Below are positions 22,018 to 31,572 of a stretch of DNA of 64,000 nt, one piece after another. Source of the stretch: Ampullaceana balthica (lineage: Eukaryota > Mollusca > Gastropoda > Lymnaeidae). The translations under genes were made by a program, and so were the position numbers. Each line of letters begins with the position of its first letter. Position 1 is the stretch's first letter. Where the stretch lies: contig CALYLW010000560.1 in the NCBI GenBank assembly GCA_944989445.1, positions 389,308-453,307 of the forward strand, given 5' to 3'. The notes under the pieces were generated by a model, which searched no databases, was not told the origin of the DNA, and saw only the letters and a program-made list of their open reading frames with translations.

Positions 22018-23055
22018 ATGAACGCTTCTGAGTCGAAAGGTTTCTACAAGACGGAGTCCATCCCCGGTGTCAGCGATGATGTCTTAGAGATGTTCGCCTT
22101 TGTTTCAATCGTGCTGATCCCCATCCTCGCCGTGCCCGGGGTGGTCTTCAACGTCATCAACGTCATCGTGTTCACCAGGATGGGCATGACGGACACCACC
22201 ACCATCTCACTGGTGGCCCTGGCCGTGGCGGACATTGGGTCTCAGGCGACCATGCTCGGGTTTTCTATCGCATCCAATCCTCTGACGGTGGCCGCGGTTC
22301 CGTCGCAGGAGACCTTGTCTGCCATCGAGTACGACCTCATCGGCACGCCCCACAACATGTTCAGCCGGATATCCGGCCTGCTGAACGGGCTGATAAGCTT
22401 TGAGAGGTTCATCTGCGTGACGTGGCCCCTGCACGTCAGGACTTTGGTCACAAGGCGAAGAACATCGATCGCCGTTGTTGGCGCTTATGCGCTGATGTTC
22501 GCCGGCGCTGTCCCAACGTACATGGGACATCCGCTCGGCATGAAATTTGACCCGGGGCTCAACATCACCTTCCTTGCGGTGATTTACGGCGCCAACACCA
22601 AAGAGTTGGAGAGTATCTCCATCAGCTTTAGCGTGGCTGTCCAGGTGACGTCCTTCACCGTCGTCTCGGTGTCCACTCTATTCCTCGCCCAGTCGCTCCA
22701 ATCCGCCGCTCAGTGGCGAGGTGTTGTCGCCGGCCCTGCCTCCAAGTCGACCAGAAGGGACAAGAAGCTGATCAAGATGGTCGTCCTGGTATCCACAATC
22801 TTCATCGTCTGCTCTCTTCCGTCGGTTGTAACCCTGACCCTCGTGTGTTTTATCCCAGAGTTGAGTTTCAATGGCGGAACCAAAAAATTAATCAAAACAA
22901 TTTTGATCGGCTGCTTCGAGTTGCGTGCCGTCAGCACTACGGTAAACATCTTCATCTACCTGGCCGTGAGCTCAAAGTTTAAGACTTACTTTCTAACCAT
23001 GTTTGGAGTTGTCTCGGGCAGAAAGAAATGCAGAATAACCAAAAATAATAAATGA
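22018..23055 (+). CDS. Chemosensory-type GPCR 3, intact, sister of receptor 4
   Basis: 345 residues in one exon, starting at MNASESKGFY; an in-frame Met at 21997 lies within the T-rich upstream tract and the shorter start aligns with receptor 4. Landmarks are NVINVIVF in TM1, D72 in VALAVAD of TM2, ERF at 129-131, CSLP at 265-268 in TM6 and NIFIY at 310-314. Sequons occur at N2 and N182. The Cys pair that usually links TM3 to extracellular loop 2 is absent. It is nearly identical to receptor 4 through TM1-TM3 and clearly less so after TM4. Its 3' flank at 23079-23116 holds a single copy of the sequence that became a huge array behind receptor 4. Chemosensory function is inferred from family resemblance. 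Confidence 0.9.
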   Translation: MNASESKGFYKTESIPGVSDDVLEMFAFVSIVLIPILAVPGVVFNVINVIVFTRMGMTDTTTISLVALAVADIGSQATMLGFSIASNPLTVAAVPSQETLSAIEYDLIGTPHNMFSRISGLLNGLISFERFICVTWPLHVRTLVTRRRTSIAVVGAYALMFAGAVPTYMGHPLGMKFDPGLNITFLAVIYGANTKELESISISFSVAVQVTSFTVVSVSTLFLAQSLQSAAQWRGVVAGPASKSTRRDKKLIKMVVLVSTIFIVCSLPSVVTLTLVCFIPELSFNGGTKKLIKTILIGCFELRAVSTTVNIFIYLAVSSKFKTYFLTMFGVVSGRKKCRITKNNK

Positions 23056-23078
23056 AAGAAAACATTTTGAAGACAAAG

Positions 23079-23116
23079 TTGAGATGGACCAAAATACAGA
23101 ATTTAATGTTGCGGCC
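23079..23116. repeat. Single-copy founder of the 42/45 bp minisatellite
   Basis: TTGAGATGGACCAAAATACA followed by GAATTTAATGTTGCGGCC aligns with one unit of the array at 31605 (TTTAGATGGACCACACATAT, CAGAAAGTAATGTTGTGTCC). Both are preceded by TTGAAGACAAA just after the receptor stop codon, showing they are at equivalent positions. Confidence 0.8.
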
Positions 23117-23119
23117 AAG

Positions 23120-25280
23120 AGTGTGAGTGTTTGTTTATGACGATGGCTGGAAGCACATCAGAACACCTGGTCTGTGGGTAACGGAAAAAATGTGGTAGGG
23201 GTAGGTGTTGGTAATGTTCGCGTTTTTATTCCAAATGAAGAGCTCAAGGGAAGAAACGGCTAAATCACATTTTCGTAGTTTTGAGACATTCAAGTTTCAA
23301 AGTTCAATATTATAAAGGTTTCTTATAAATTAACTAAATAGATTTGAATTTTCAATTGGGGACTGAGACATATTTTTTCATAAAACCCCATTAAGAGCAT
23401 TCTATTTTTGATCCTCTATATCAGATACAGGGGACAACTAAACATTTTTAAAATGGTCACACAGCCGTTTCTTCCCCTGAGGTCTTCAAATCAGTAAGTA
23501 AAAAATGTGAACCACCACAGGTAATGGGTAAATCATCCCATAACACGACTATGGCTCGAGCAGTTAATTTATGGTGTCTAATGTTCCCCGTATACAATGG
23601 ACCGTCTGCTCTATACGTCTGTAGATGGACGGTTAATCGCATCTCTTTAAAGGGGGCTGCACTCCTCCTCACTGTCCCTTCTGAAAGTTGTTCCGAGCGA
23701 TGATGGACACAGAATGAAGTCCCTTGGAGTGCCATCTGTCATAGCAACTGCGCCCAGGTTATTGGAACAGCATCCCCAAAGTCATTGAAGGAATGCGACG
23801 GCTCAAAAACGTTTACCAAAAAAATACAAAGACTTTATAAAAAAAAATTAAGCTAATTTTTCGAAAAACTGAGCGCAGTGAGCATGCCGTGCTAGAATGG
23901 ATAAACATCGCGACCAACAAAACCCTTTAAAAACCTTTAGTTCCCCGTAATAAAAGGCTCTGATTTCCTCCCCGCGATCTGTAGTTACGCACACTGAAAG
24001 AGTTGTCCACAATTTCTAATTAAGCCATACATAAACTCTGAGAAAAGTGACCAAGACTTTTTTTTTGTTTTCTTGTAGTCCATTATAAAAATAAAAGTCT
24101 TTAAAAAATAAAAAAATAAAAAAATAAAAAAATCTCCATTTTTTCCTTCTAATCGTTGTATTTGTGATATATTTCGCCATCAAATGTTTACAGTTTCCAA
24201 TATTCCACTAGCCACTCCAAACGACGTCTAGATTATATCAACATGGAGGCTATGTAAGTGTGTAATTTACTTTATACCGAACACCATAGGTTGTCGTAGT
24301 GTCAAGCAAGATTTTACAAAGTAATAAATAAAAAATAATAATAAAAAAACTTTGGCCGAGAAAATCGAACTTTGATTGTGATCTTTGTCGAATAGCAAGC
24401 GGTTCGCGAATCTTGAGGCAAAATGCAAACCCATGATTTGACATGGAAAACAACAAAACACAGACAACACAAGTTAAAAAAAAATACCGGTAAAAATTGA
24501 ATTCCACTCTCGATGTAAATTTTCCCCTGACATCTCACAAAAGCCATCTTGTTCAAATGTCAACGCCTCTGATAATTTCAAAAGAAATAAGGGATTTAAA
24601 TTTAAGATACGCTGAAAAATTCAGTCTGAAAACACTACGGGTGTTAATGAACACCGTTCATATTAGTAGTTGTAAAGTTTTACCATCAACTTTCTAAACA
24701 AAACTAACAACTCTGCATTTTTGGAGACGAGTATTTTATTAAGAACTATAACTCTAACTATAACTGATCCATCGCGCGTTGCAACGATCTAAGAAAAAAG
24801 GAGATTCAAAGAAACCAATGAGGGTTTATTTTAAAAAAAAAGAATTTATGCCAGGAAATTTCGCGGAAGTGTACTGAAGAACTTCCCAAAGTTTCATGGC
24901 GATCGGATAAATAGCATAATATTAATACATTTTAAATAAGAAGAAAAAAAGAAATAAAGAGCCCGCTGGGCCCAAAGAAAGCTATTTGTAAAGTTCAAAA
25001 GCCCTGACTATTTTAATCTGGATCATGACAGAAATATGTGTCAATATTTGTTAAGATTGTATAAAATTCGAATTGAGGATTAAAGTATTAAAAGATTACG
25101 AAAAATATATATATTTTTTATAAAAAAGCTATGAAGTTTGTATGTACCAAGATTCACCCATTAACTCAATAGCCAATGTTAAAAATACTTTTTATTTAGC
25201 TCATATTAAAGGAAAAGTGACATTTTTGGTCCCAGCCACCTATGAGTTGAATTTCAAAACCTTTTTTGTTTTGTTTTATT
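23120..25280. other. Intergenic, no supported gene
   Basis: A 92-codon minus-strand ORF at 23457-23735 and three overlapping ones at 24250-24556 have no recognisable domains. AT-rich with oligo-A tracts at 24110-24130. Confidence 0.5.
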
Positions 25281-25284
25281 AATG

Positions 25285-25370
25285 TACCGTATATTGCGGT
25301 AAAGGAAAAGTTGCGGGGGTGGGGGGGCGTCTTATACCCCCTGTCGTCTTATACGCCGGAATAAACGGTA
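25285..25370. mobile_element. Short palindromic element, 86 bp
   Basis: TACCGTATATTGCGG at the left is mirrored by CCGGAATAAACGGTA at the right, and CGTCTTATACCCCC / CGTCTTATACGCC repeats lie inside next to a G-rich run. It looks like a very short MITE or MITE remnant. Target-site duplication is unclear. Confidence 0.5.
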
Positions 25371-25971
25371 TTACAGCTTGGAAAAAATGCGTAAAATTAT
25401 TTTGTAGTCGACAGGCCTCACAAACACATTATTGTACATTGTTGGCGATTCACGATAATCGAGTCTTAAACAGCTACAGGGCCGCTGCGACGCAGATTCA
25501 AGATAAAGAAGCCACCAAGACGAATCCCCCAAACATAGGGGAAGAGCGAAAGACCCCATCGTCCATAGGAGTTCCGTTAGGCAGAAAATATGCACACCCC
25601 ATCAACAGCACACAAACAAGCAAGAAAACAAAAACATAATTCTGGAGCGTAAACTTAACATTTTTAATATGTCTTAAAAGATGAACACATGACCCAACAG
25701 AAGAGGCGAACACAAAGACTCCGAGAGTGATGCTGGAACTCTCAACCCGATCAGTTACTTATCATTCAGACTTAACGTCAAACTTGAGAAAGCGAACCTG
25801 GAGATCAGCTAACAACAACAAACAAACAAAGGGTGTAAGTTGGTGCCGCGTTTGCCAAAATTGCCTTCGGCTTCGCGCAAACTAGGCCTAAAATAGGATT
25901 GTCTTCGACTTAGTCAACAGTTTACTTTCACAGCTGCCAGATGCACAGTCATTATCTCCGGCATATCATAG
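25371..25971. other. Intergenic, no gene seen
   Basis: A 106-codon ORF at 25319-25639 starts inside the palindromic element and carries no domain. Nothing else is supported. Confidence 0.45.
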
Positions 25972-25979
25972 CTCTAAAC

Positions 25980-26305
25980 CAGGGATCGGGAAACCATGGC
26001 TCGTGAGCCAGATGTAGCTCTATTGATGGCTGCATCTGGCTCTCAATCAAATTTTCGATTATTTAAAAAAAAATATTCAGACTCCTTTGATATACATTTT
26101 AATTGCATGTAAAAAAACAACAGCAAAACCATGTTATTAAAAGAATTCAGAGACATACTTATTGTACTTTTAGTGTTGAAATTACACAAAATGCACAAAT
26201 TTACTCGAATTTTTTGTTTTAAACATAATGTATGGCTTTCACAGAATTACTTTTCAAAATATGGGGTGTTTATGGCTCTCTGAGACAAAACTTTTCCCGA
26301 CCCCT
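25980..26305 (+). mobile_element. hAT-type MITE, copy A
   Basis: Termini CAGGGATCGGGAAACC and CTTTTCCCGACCCCTG are inverted repeats. The 8 bp flanks CTCTAAAC (25972-25979) and CTCTAAAT (26306-26313) form a one-mismatch target-site duplication of hAT length. Subterminal ATGGCTCGTGAGCCAGATGT is shared, inverted, with the element at 29235. It encodes no transposase. Confidence 0.88.
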
Positions 26306-26397
26306 GCTCTAAATCATTACAAGGTTAAGCAAAAAAGTCTTTTTAAATAACCACGACGGTCGAAAAAAAACTAAAATATAGAGCAGATCAATCAAAC

Positions 26398-26590
26398 ATA
26401 ACTAGCAAATGTACCGATACACATAGAAGGTGCATACATAGCTAATACACACATAAGTAGGTACACACGTAGCAGGTACACACAAAGCAAGTACACTCAT
26501 AGGAAGTACTCAAATAATAAGTGAACTCATAACAATTTCACAGTCATTGCAAGTGTACACAGTAAGTACATACATAGCAAGTGCACAAAA
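26398..26590. repeat. Degenerate tandem repeat, about 20 bp
   Basis: Loose units of the GTACACACATAGCAAGTACA type, diverged enough that copy borders are uncertain. Confidence 0.55.
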
Positions 26591-26938
26591 TGCCCAATTC
26601 TTTCGTTCATCAAAGCTGGCATCTGTCTATGCGTCATATTTTTTTTTAAAAACCATCACAGTCTTGGTGTCACCTATGTAATTACCATCTCGAGTAACTA
26701 AACCCCATCTCAGCGTTGTTTCATCTGCACATTTTAACACAAACGTCCAGTGTATACATGCCATTTTGTGTTACTTCGTTTATCACAATGTTGACATCAC
26801 ATGGTGTATCTTAATTCCATCGGATCGTAGCTTCTTGTGTCAACATTTTAGCACCACCTCCTTTATTTGAATGTTGTCTCATAGTTTCATTCATATAGCA
26901 ACATATCAATGCACAAGTGTGCTGTCATGCGCAATAGG

Positions 26939-27278
26939 TAGGGCTGCCATATCTAGGTTGGAGAGAGAGGGGGGAGGGTAGAAATAAAGTAAACAAATGT
27001 ATTTAAAATAATTAATTTTTATTTATAGCACAATTACATGGAACTTGTTTCTACACAATAAATTTAGAAAAGATTTCCCTTTTTTCCAAAATTCTTTTTT
27101 TCGCTTTTACGTATTTATCAAACTCCATGCAAGACAGCTTGTAGATATTTCAGAACTTGAGCAAAAGTCGCAACAGTATTTTGCAAAATTGGACCAAAAT
27201 TGGGTCTTGGCGGTATGTCGGGACAAGAAGCTCCATAACGTAGAGGGGTCAAATATACCGGGACGGCAGGCAACCCTA
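26939..27278. mobile_element. Candidate MITE with TAGGG-TGCC termini
   Basis: TAGGGCTGCC at the left and GGCAGGCAACCCTA at the right are imperfect inverted ends about 340 bp apart. The flanking octamers GCAATAGG and GCTGCAGG match at five of eight positions, a weak target-site duplication. The 97-codon ORF at 27045-27338 runs out of it and is not supported. Confidence 0.5.
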
Positions 27279-27279
27279 G

Positions 27280-27945
27280 CTGCAGGAGAGAGAAACTTCA
27301 CTCTCAAATGTCCTCGGCTTCCGAACTTCTCCACATAAATTGTAACCCACCCTTGAGCCCAACAACTACAGAGAAAGAAGCACGACTGTGAGTTATAATT
27401 GACCAGTTAAGCTAGACCCCCACCCCCTTCATCACCTGTCCACATATCTCTTTGTTCTTGAAATAAGATATTTCATTTTTATGCTATTTGGAAATATAAT
27501 GGTTGGAAAAATAGAAATCAACCAATGAAGAAACAAATAACTGTTCTGTTATTTACAAGACAACACAAGTGAAGGTTTTGAAATATTTATCGCCATAGCT
27601 GGCCTTAATCAAATCTCTTAAATAGTTATTACTTCTGTTTTGTGATTTGTCTTCAAAGAGCGCAAAATTGCAATCTGAACAAAATTAAGATCGTTTTACA
27701 ATAGCAATCGACTAGAGAAGTCTAACCAATGCTGGGGGCTGTTTTGAGTCATCCGACATTAATTAGGGTCATTCTACTTTTACTAGTTTCCAGTTTGTAG
27801 TCAGCCGTATTGTTGTCCTAAATTGGCTCCTTATTGCGAACGAAGGGAAGGTGTTATCGATTTTTCGCTATTTGAAAGTTTCCGTCTAAATAATGAACTA
27901 ATGGTAAATACAATTAAAAAACAAACAATCTTGATGATTCGTGTT
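27280..27945. other. Intergenic, no gene seen
   Basis: AT-rich sequence up to the 30 bp array. The ORF at 27823-28359 enters from here only because the array unit is in phase. Confidence 0.5.
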
Positions 27946-27950
27946 GGCAA

Positions 27951-28244
27951 ATCCAAACATCTATTTGTCATTCAATCTCCATCCAAACATCTATTTGTCA
28001 TTCAATCTCAATCCAAACGTCTATTTGTCATTCAATCTCCATCCAAACATCTATTTGTCATTCAATCTCCATCCAAACATCTATTTGTCATTCAATCTCC
28101 ATCCAAACATCTATTTGTCATTCAATCTCCATCCAAACATCTATTTGTCATTCAATCTCCATCCAAACATCTATTTGTCATTCAATCTCCATCCAAACAT
28201 CTATTTGTCATTCAATCTCCATCCAAAAATCTATTTGTCATTCA
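27951..28244. repeat. Minisatellite, 30 bp unit, about 10 copies
   Basis: ATCCAAACATCTATTTGTCA plus TTCAATCTCC repeats almost without change. The same unit is present only in degenerate form at 19780-19935. The unit is divisible by three, giving spurious ORFs. Confidence 0.95.
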
Positions 28245-28334
28245 GACTTGTTTAGTTGAGACAGCACGCTTCAACATCAGGGAAATCGTCAAAGCCCAGG
28301 TAGAAATTAAAGGGATGCGACCGCCGAAACCCTC

Positions 28335-28440
28335 TGATCTACAGAACATATATCCCTAACTTAGAACATATCACTTCAGCATAGAAGAGATCACCCTAAC
28401 ATAGAACATATCATTCTCTTATAACACATGATAAACATAG
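28335..28440. repeat. Short remnant of the ACATAGAACATATCACT repeat
   Basis: About four diverged units stand where the other duplicate has the 0.5 kb array at 19975-20500, followed by matching single-copy sequence (ACTTAAACTTAAGCCC against ACTTAAACATAAAGCC). Confidence 0.75.
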
Positions 28441-28632
28441 TACTTAAACTTAAGCCCCAGTTATTTTCAACGCCCTTATTCGGTATCTAACTATGATCGT
28501 TACTAATTTTTAAACCCTTACAGAAGTTATGTAACATTTTTAATCACCGCTCCTCATAGTATCTAAAAACCATCTAGGCGTTTTTTTCATGTTTTTATTT
28601 TTCTAGCACATTTATTTTGCGTGAATTTTTAA

Positions 28633-29078
28633 AAATCCTTTATATTAACTTGTGGTGTCTGAGCCCTTGATTGTCGAAAAATCTTTGGATCGATTTTTAA
28701 CCCACTTCCTCGTAAGCTAGGGAGCTGAATCTTGCAGGCAGTTTAGTAGCCATGATAAAAACGACGTATCAAAATTTCAGATCGATCGCATTTACTGTAA
28801 TTAAATTATTGAATTTTTAGATTATTTTATTTATCTCTATGTATCATGTTATTTTTTGAGATAGAGTGTTGCGGTGCGTATTATATTGAACAACCTTTCT
28901 GTCGCGCAATAAGGTGCGTATTTTATTTACAGCACTTTTTATAAACATATTCCTGATCGGTGCGCATTAGATTAAACATTTTTTACGACACATAACTACC
29001 ATTTTGTATTTTTGGATGGTCTTGCGCTGCGTATTATAATAAACATTCTTTTAGTTATGTCTCGTTCATAAAGGATTT
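28633..29078 (-). mobile_element. Dispersed short element, AAATCCTTTA termini
   Basis: Begins AAATCCTTTATATTAA and ends TAAAGGATTTATAG, inverted termini. Its reverse complement matches about 46480-46960 along most of its length (GCGCAAGAC, GTGCGCATTA, CGATCGATCTGAAATTTTGA, TACGAGGAAG). Further partial copies lie at 41930-42170, 43995-44230 and 44450-44700. Absent from the equivalent site near 20690. No ORF; superfamily unknown. Confidence 0.7.
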
Positions 29079-29234
29079 ATAGTCAAAAACTTAGTTTTTT
29101 ACGTTTTTTAAAAATATTCTTTGTGAACAAAACTTCATCTGCGAACGTTTTAGGACACATTTTCTGAATATAATTGATTTCTCGGTGTTACAACTTGTAT
29201 CAACCTTCTACGACCGTTTCCTGTACATCTATAT

Positions 29235-29557
29235 CAGGGGTCAGGAAACTTTTTGTCGGAGAGAGCCATAAACACCACATGTTTTTACAAGTAATTCTGT
29301 GTTAGCCATACATTATTTTTAAACTAAAAATTCAAGTAAATGTGCGTATTTTGTGTAATTTCAACACTAAAAGTACAATATTTATGTCTCAGAATACTGT
29401 AATTACATTTCTTTGCTGTTTTTTCTATGCAATTAAAATGTAGATCAAAGAAGTCTGAATAAACTGTTTTTTTTAAAATCTAATATTTGTCCCAGAGCCA
29501 AATGCAACCATCAAGAGAGCCAAATTTGGCTCGCGAGCCATGGTTTCCTGCCCCCTG
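29235..29557 (-). mobile_element. hAT-type MITE, copy B
   Basis: CAGGGGTCAGGAAACTTTTT and GGTTTCCTGCCCCCTG are inverted termini. Target-site duplication ATCTATAT (29227-29234) / ATCTATAG (29558-29565). The interior is the reverse of copy A at 25980 (GGCTCGCGAGCCATGG near the right end). The other duplicate carries the empty site (GCATCTAAATT at about 20996). Confidence 0.88.
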
Positions 29558-29569
29558 ATCTATAGCATA

Positions 29570-30540
29570 CCTCAGCTTCAGTACATATATCTACTTTTGA
29601 GCAAATTTCCTATAGATAAATACCGTCTTGGCGTAACGCGATGTGTCTGCATTTTAAAGCACATGTGTGCTGTCAAGGGCTGAGGGAGAAATACGACTTT
29701 ACTAACAAACGCCATCTGTAACCCCATTCCCCTCCAACAAATAAATTGCAAAACTAGGAGCAAAACAGCAACGTGGAAACTCGATTTGACCAGTGACACT
29801 AGACCCCGATGTCTCATCCTCCCCCCACCCCACACACACGTCAGCGTCTTCTTAATACAGGATAGACTCATTTATCGTGCCCCTTGGGAAAATTATTTTT
29901 AAAAAATATATATATTTTTTTTTAAATTTATAAAAAAACGCTCCCAATTATTTTTGACATAAATTTCTTTTCAACGAAACGTCGACACGTGAGTAAATTT
30001 AAATTACTCAAGTCATTTGTCCTGAGCCATCATCTAAGTCATTATTTCAAGTGATGTTTATATCCATTAGGTCTAAATTAGCGAACTGAGTAAACTGAGA
30101 TGTTGACTGTACAATAACCGATATCCAGGAGAAATGTACACGTGTTGTTAAAACTGACAAGGGTTTTGAAGCCCCCCCCCTGGTGGTGATCAGTTACATT
30201 GTAAATAGTTTAAGTCGCGTCTATTGTGTCGACTGCGTTGTTCTCGGCATAATTAGCCTCCTTTAATTTCAAAGAAAAGGGAAAGTTGACATCAATTTTT
30301 AGCTATTACGCAGTTAGCTTCATAATTATTTGAGTACAATAAGTGACTTCGTTTTCAAGTAAAATAAAAATTAAGTGGCTTCGATACCCAAGTGATGGGA
30401 AGGTAAGTTTCGGGAATCTAGGACAAAAGCTCACGTTTAAAGACTTCAAAACAGCTGTCATACGTTTAAATTCTTAACTTTGAGATTTCCGAGATGCTCA
30501 GTAAAAATTTGTATTGAAAATATATTGTTTGTTGTTTAAG
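29570..30540. promoter_or_regulatory. Upstream region of receptor 4
   Basis: Homologous to the region before receptor 3 but diverged. About 78 extra bases separate the shared ACTTCAAAACA motif from the ATG. A TTGTTTGTTGTTTAAG tract ends at the ATG and resembles a splice acceptor. Confidence 0.4.
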
Positions 30541-31572
30541 ATGAACGACTCTGAGTCGAAAGGTTTCTACAAGACGGAGTCCATCCCCGGTGTCAGCGAT
30601 GACGTCTTAGAGATGTTCGCTTTTGTTTCAATCGTGCTGATCCCCATCCTCGCCGTGCCCGGGGTGGTCTTCAACGTCATCAACGTCATCGTGTTCACCA
30701 GGATGGGCATGACGGACACCACCAACATCTCCCTGGTGGCCCTGGCCGTGGCGGACCTCGGGTCACAGGTGACCATGCTCGGGTTTTCTATCACATCCAA
30801 TCCTCTGACTGTGGCCGCGGTTCCGTCGCGGGAGACCTTGTCTGCCATCGAGTACGACCTCATCGGCACGCCCCACAACATGTTCAGCCGGATATCCGGC
30901 CTGCTGACCGGCCTGATAAGCTTCGAGAGGTTCATCTGCGTGGCGTGGCCCCTGCACGTCAGGACGCTTGTCACAAGACGAAGGACGTCCCTTGCCGTTG
31001 TTGGCGTTTACGTCCTGATGTTTGCCGGCACTGTCCCGGCGTTTATGGGGCACCCACTGGGCATGAAGAATGACCCGGAGTTCAACATCACCTTCCTCGC
31101 GGTGATTTACGTGGCCAACACTGAAGATTTGGAGACTATCTCCATCGACCTGAGCGTGACTGTCCAGATGGCATCCTTCGCTGTCGTCACAGTGTCCACT
31201 CTGTTCCTCGCCAAGTCACTCCGCAGCGCCGCTCAGTGGCGAGGTGTGGTCGCGGGCCCTGTCTCCAAGGCGACCAGACGTGACAAGAAGCTGATCAAGA
31301 TGGTCGTCATGATATCCACAGTATTCATTGCCTGCTCAATGCCGTCAGTTGTAAACCTCGCCCTTTTGTGCTTTAACCCAGATTTTAGATTCAACGGCGA
31401 AAAAGTTAATTTAATCAAAACAACTTTGATCGTCTGCTTCGAGTTGCAGGCAGTTAGCACAACGTTGAACATCTTCATCTACCTGGCCATGAGCTCAAAG
31501 TTCAAGGCTTACTTCTTCGCCATGTTGGGAGTTGTTTCCACACAGAAGGAAATGCAGAATAAAAAAAAGTAA
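30541..31572 (+). CDS. Chemosensory-type GPCR 4, intact, sister of receptor 3
   Basis: 343 residues, one exon, from MNDSESKGFY; an upstream in-frame Met at 30514 is not favoured because homology with receptor 3 begins here. Landmarks are NVINVIVF, D72 in VALAVAD, ERF at 129-131, CSMP in TM6 and NIFIYLAMSSKF in TM7. Sequons occur at the N-terminus and before the loop-2 FLAV segment. The first 110 residues differ from receptor 3 at only about seven positions; loops, TM5 and the tail differ far more. A 42/45 bp minisatellite starts 33 bp after the stop and extends about 9 kb including an inserted transposon, so the transcript's 3' end probably lies within repeats. Ligand unknown; chemosensory role inferred. 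Confidence 0.9.
   Translation: MNDSESKGFYKTESIPGVSDDVLEMFAFVSIVLIPILAVPGVVFNVINVIVFTRMGMTDTTNISLVALAVADLGSQVTMLGFSITSNPLTVAAVPSRETLSAIEYDLIGTPHNMFSRISGLLTGLISFERFICVAWPLHVRTLVTRRRTSLAVVGVYVLMFAGTVPAFMGHPLGMKNDPEFNITFLAVIYVANTEDLETISIDLSVTVQMASFAVVTVSTLFLAKSLRSAAQWRGVVAGPVSKATRRDKKLIKMVVMISTVFIACSMPSVVNLALLCFNPDFRFNGEKVNLIKTTLIVCFELQAVSTTLNIFIYLAMSSKFKAYFFAMLGVVSTQKEMQNKKK

Noticed and set aside
25319..25639. 106-codon ORF
   Set aside because: Begins inside a short palindromic element and has no recognisable domain.
27823..28359. 178-codon ORF with HLFVIQSPSK repeats
   Set aside because: A 30 bp minisatellite in phase; the sister segment at 19780 has the same unit in degenerate, non-coding form.
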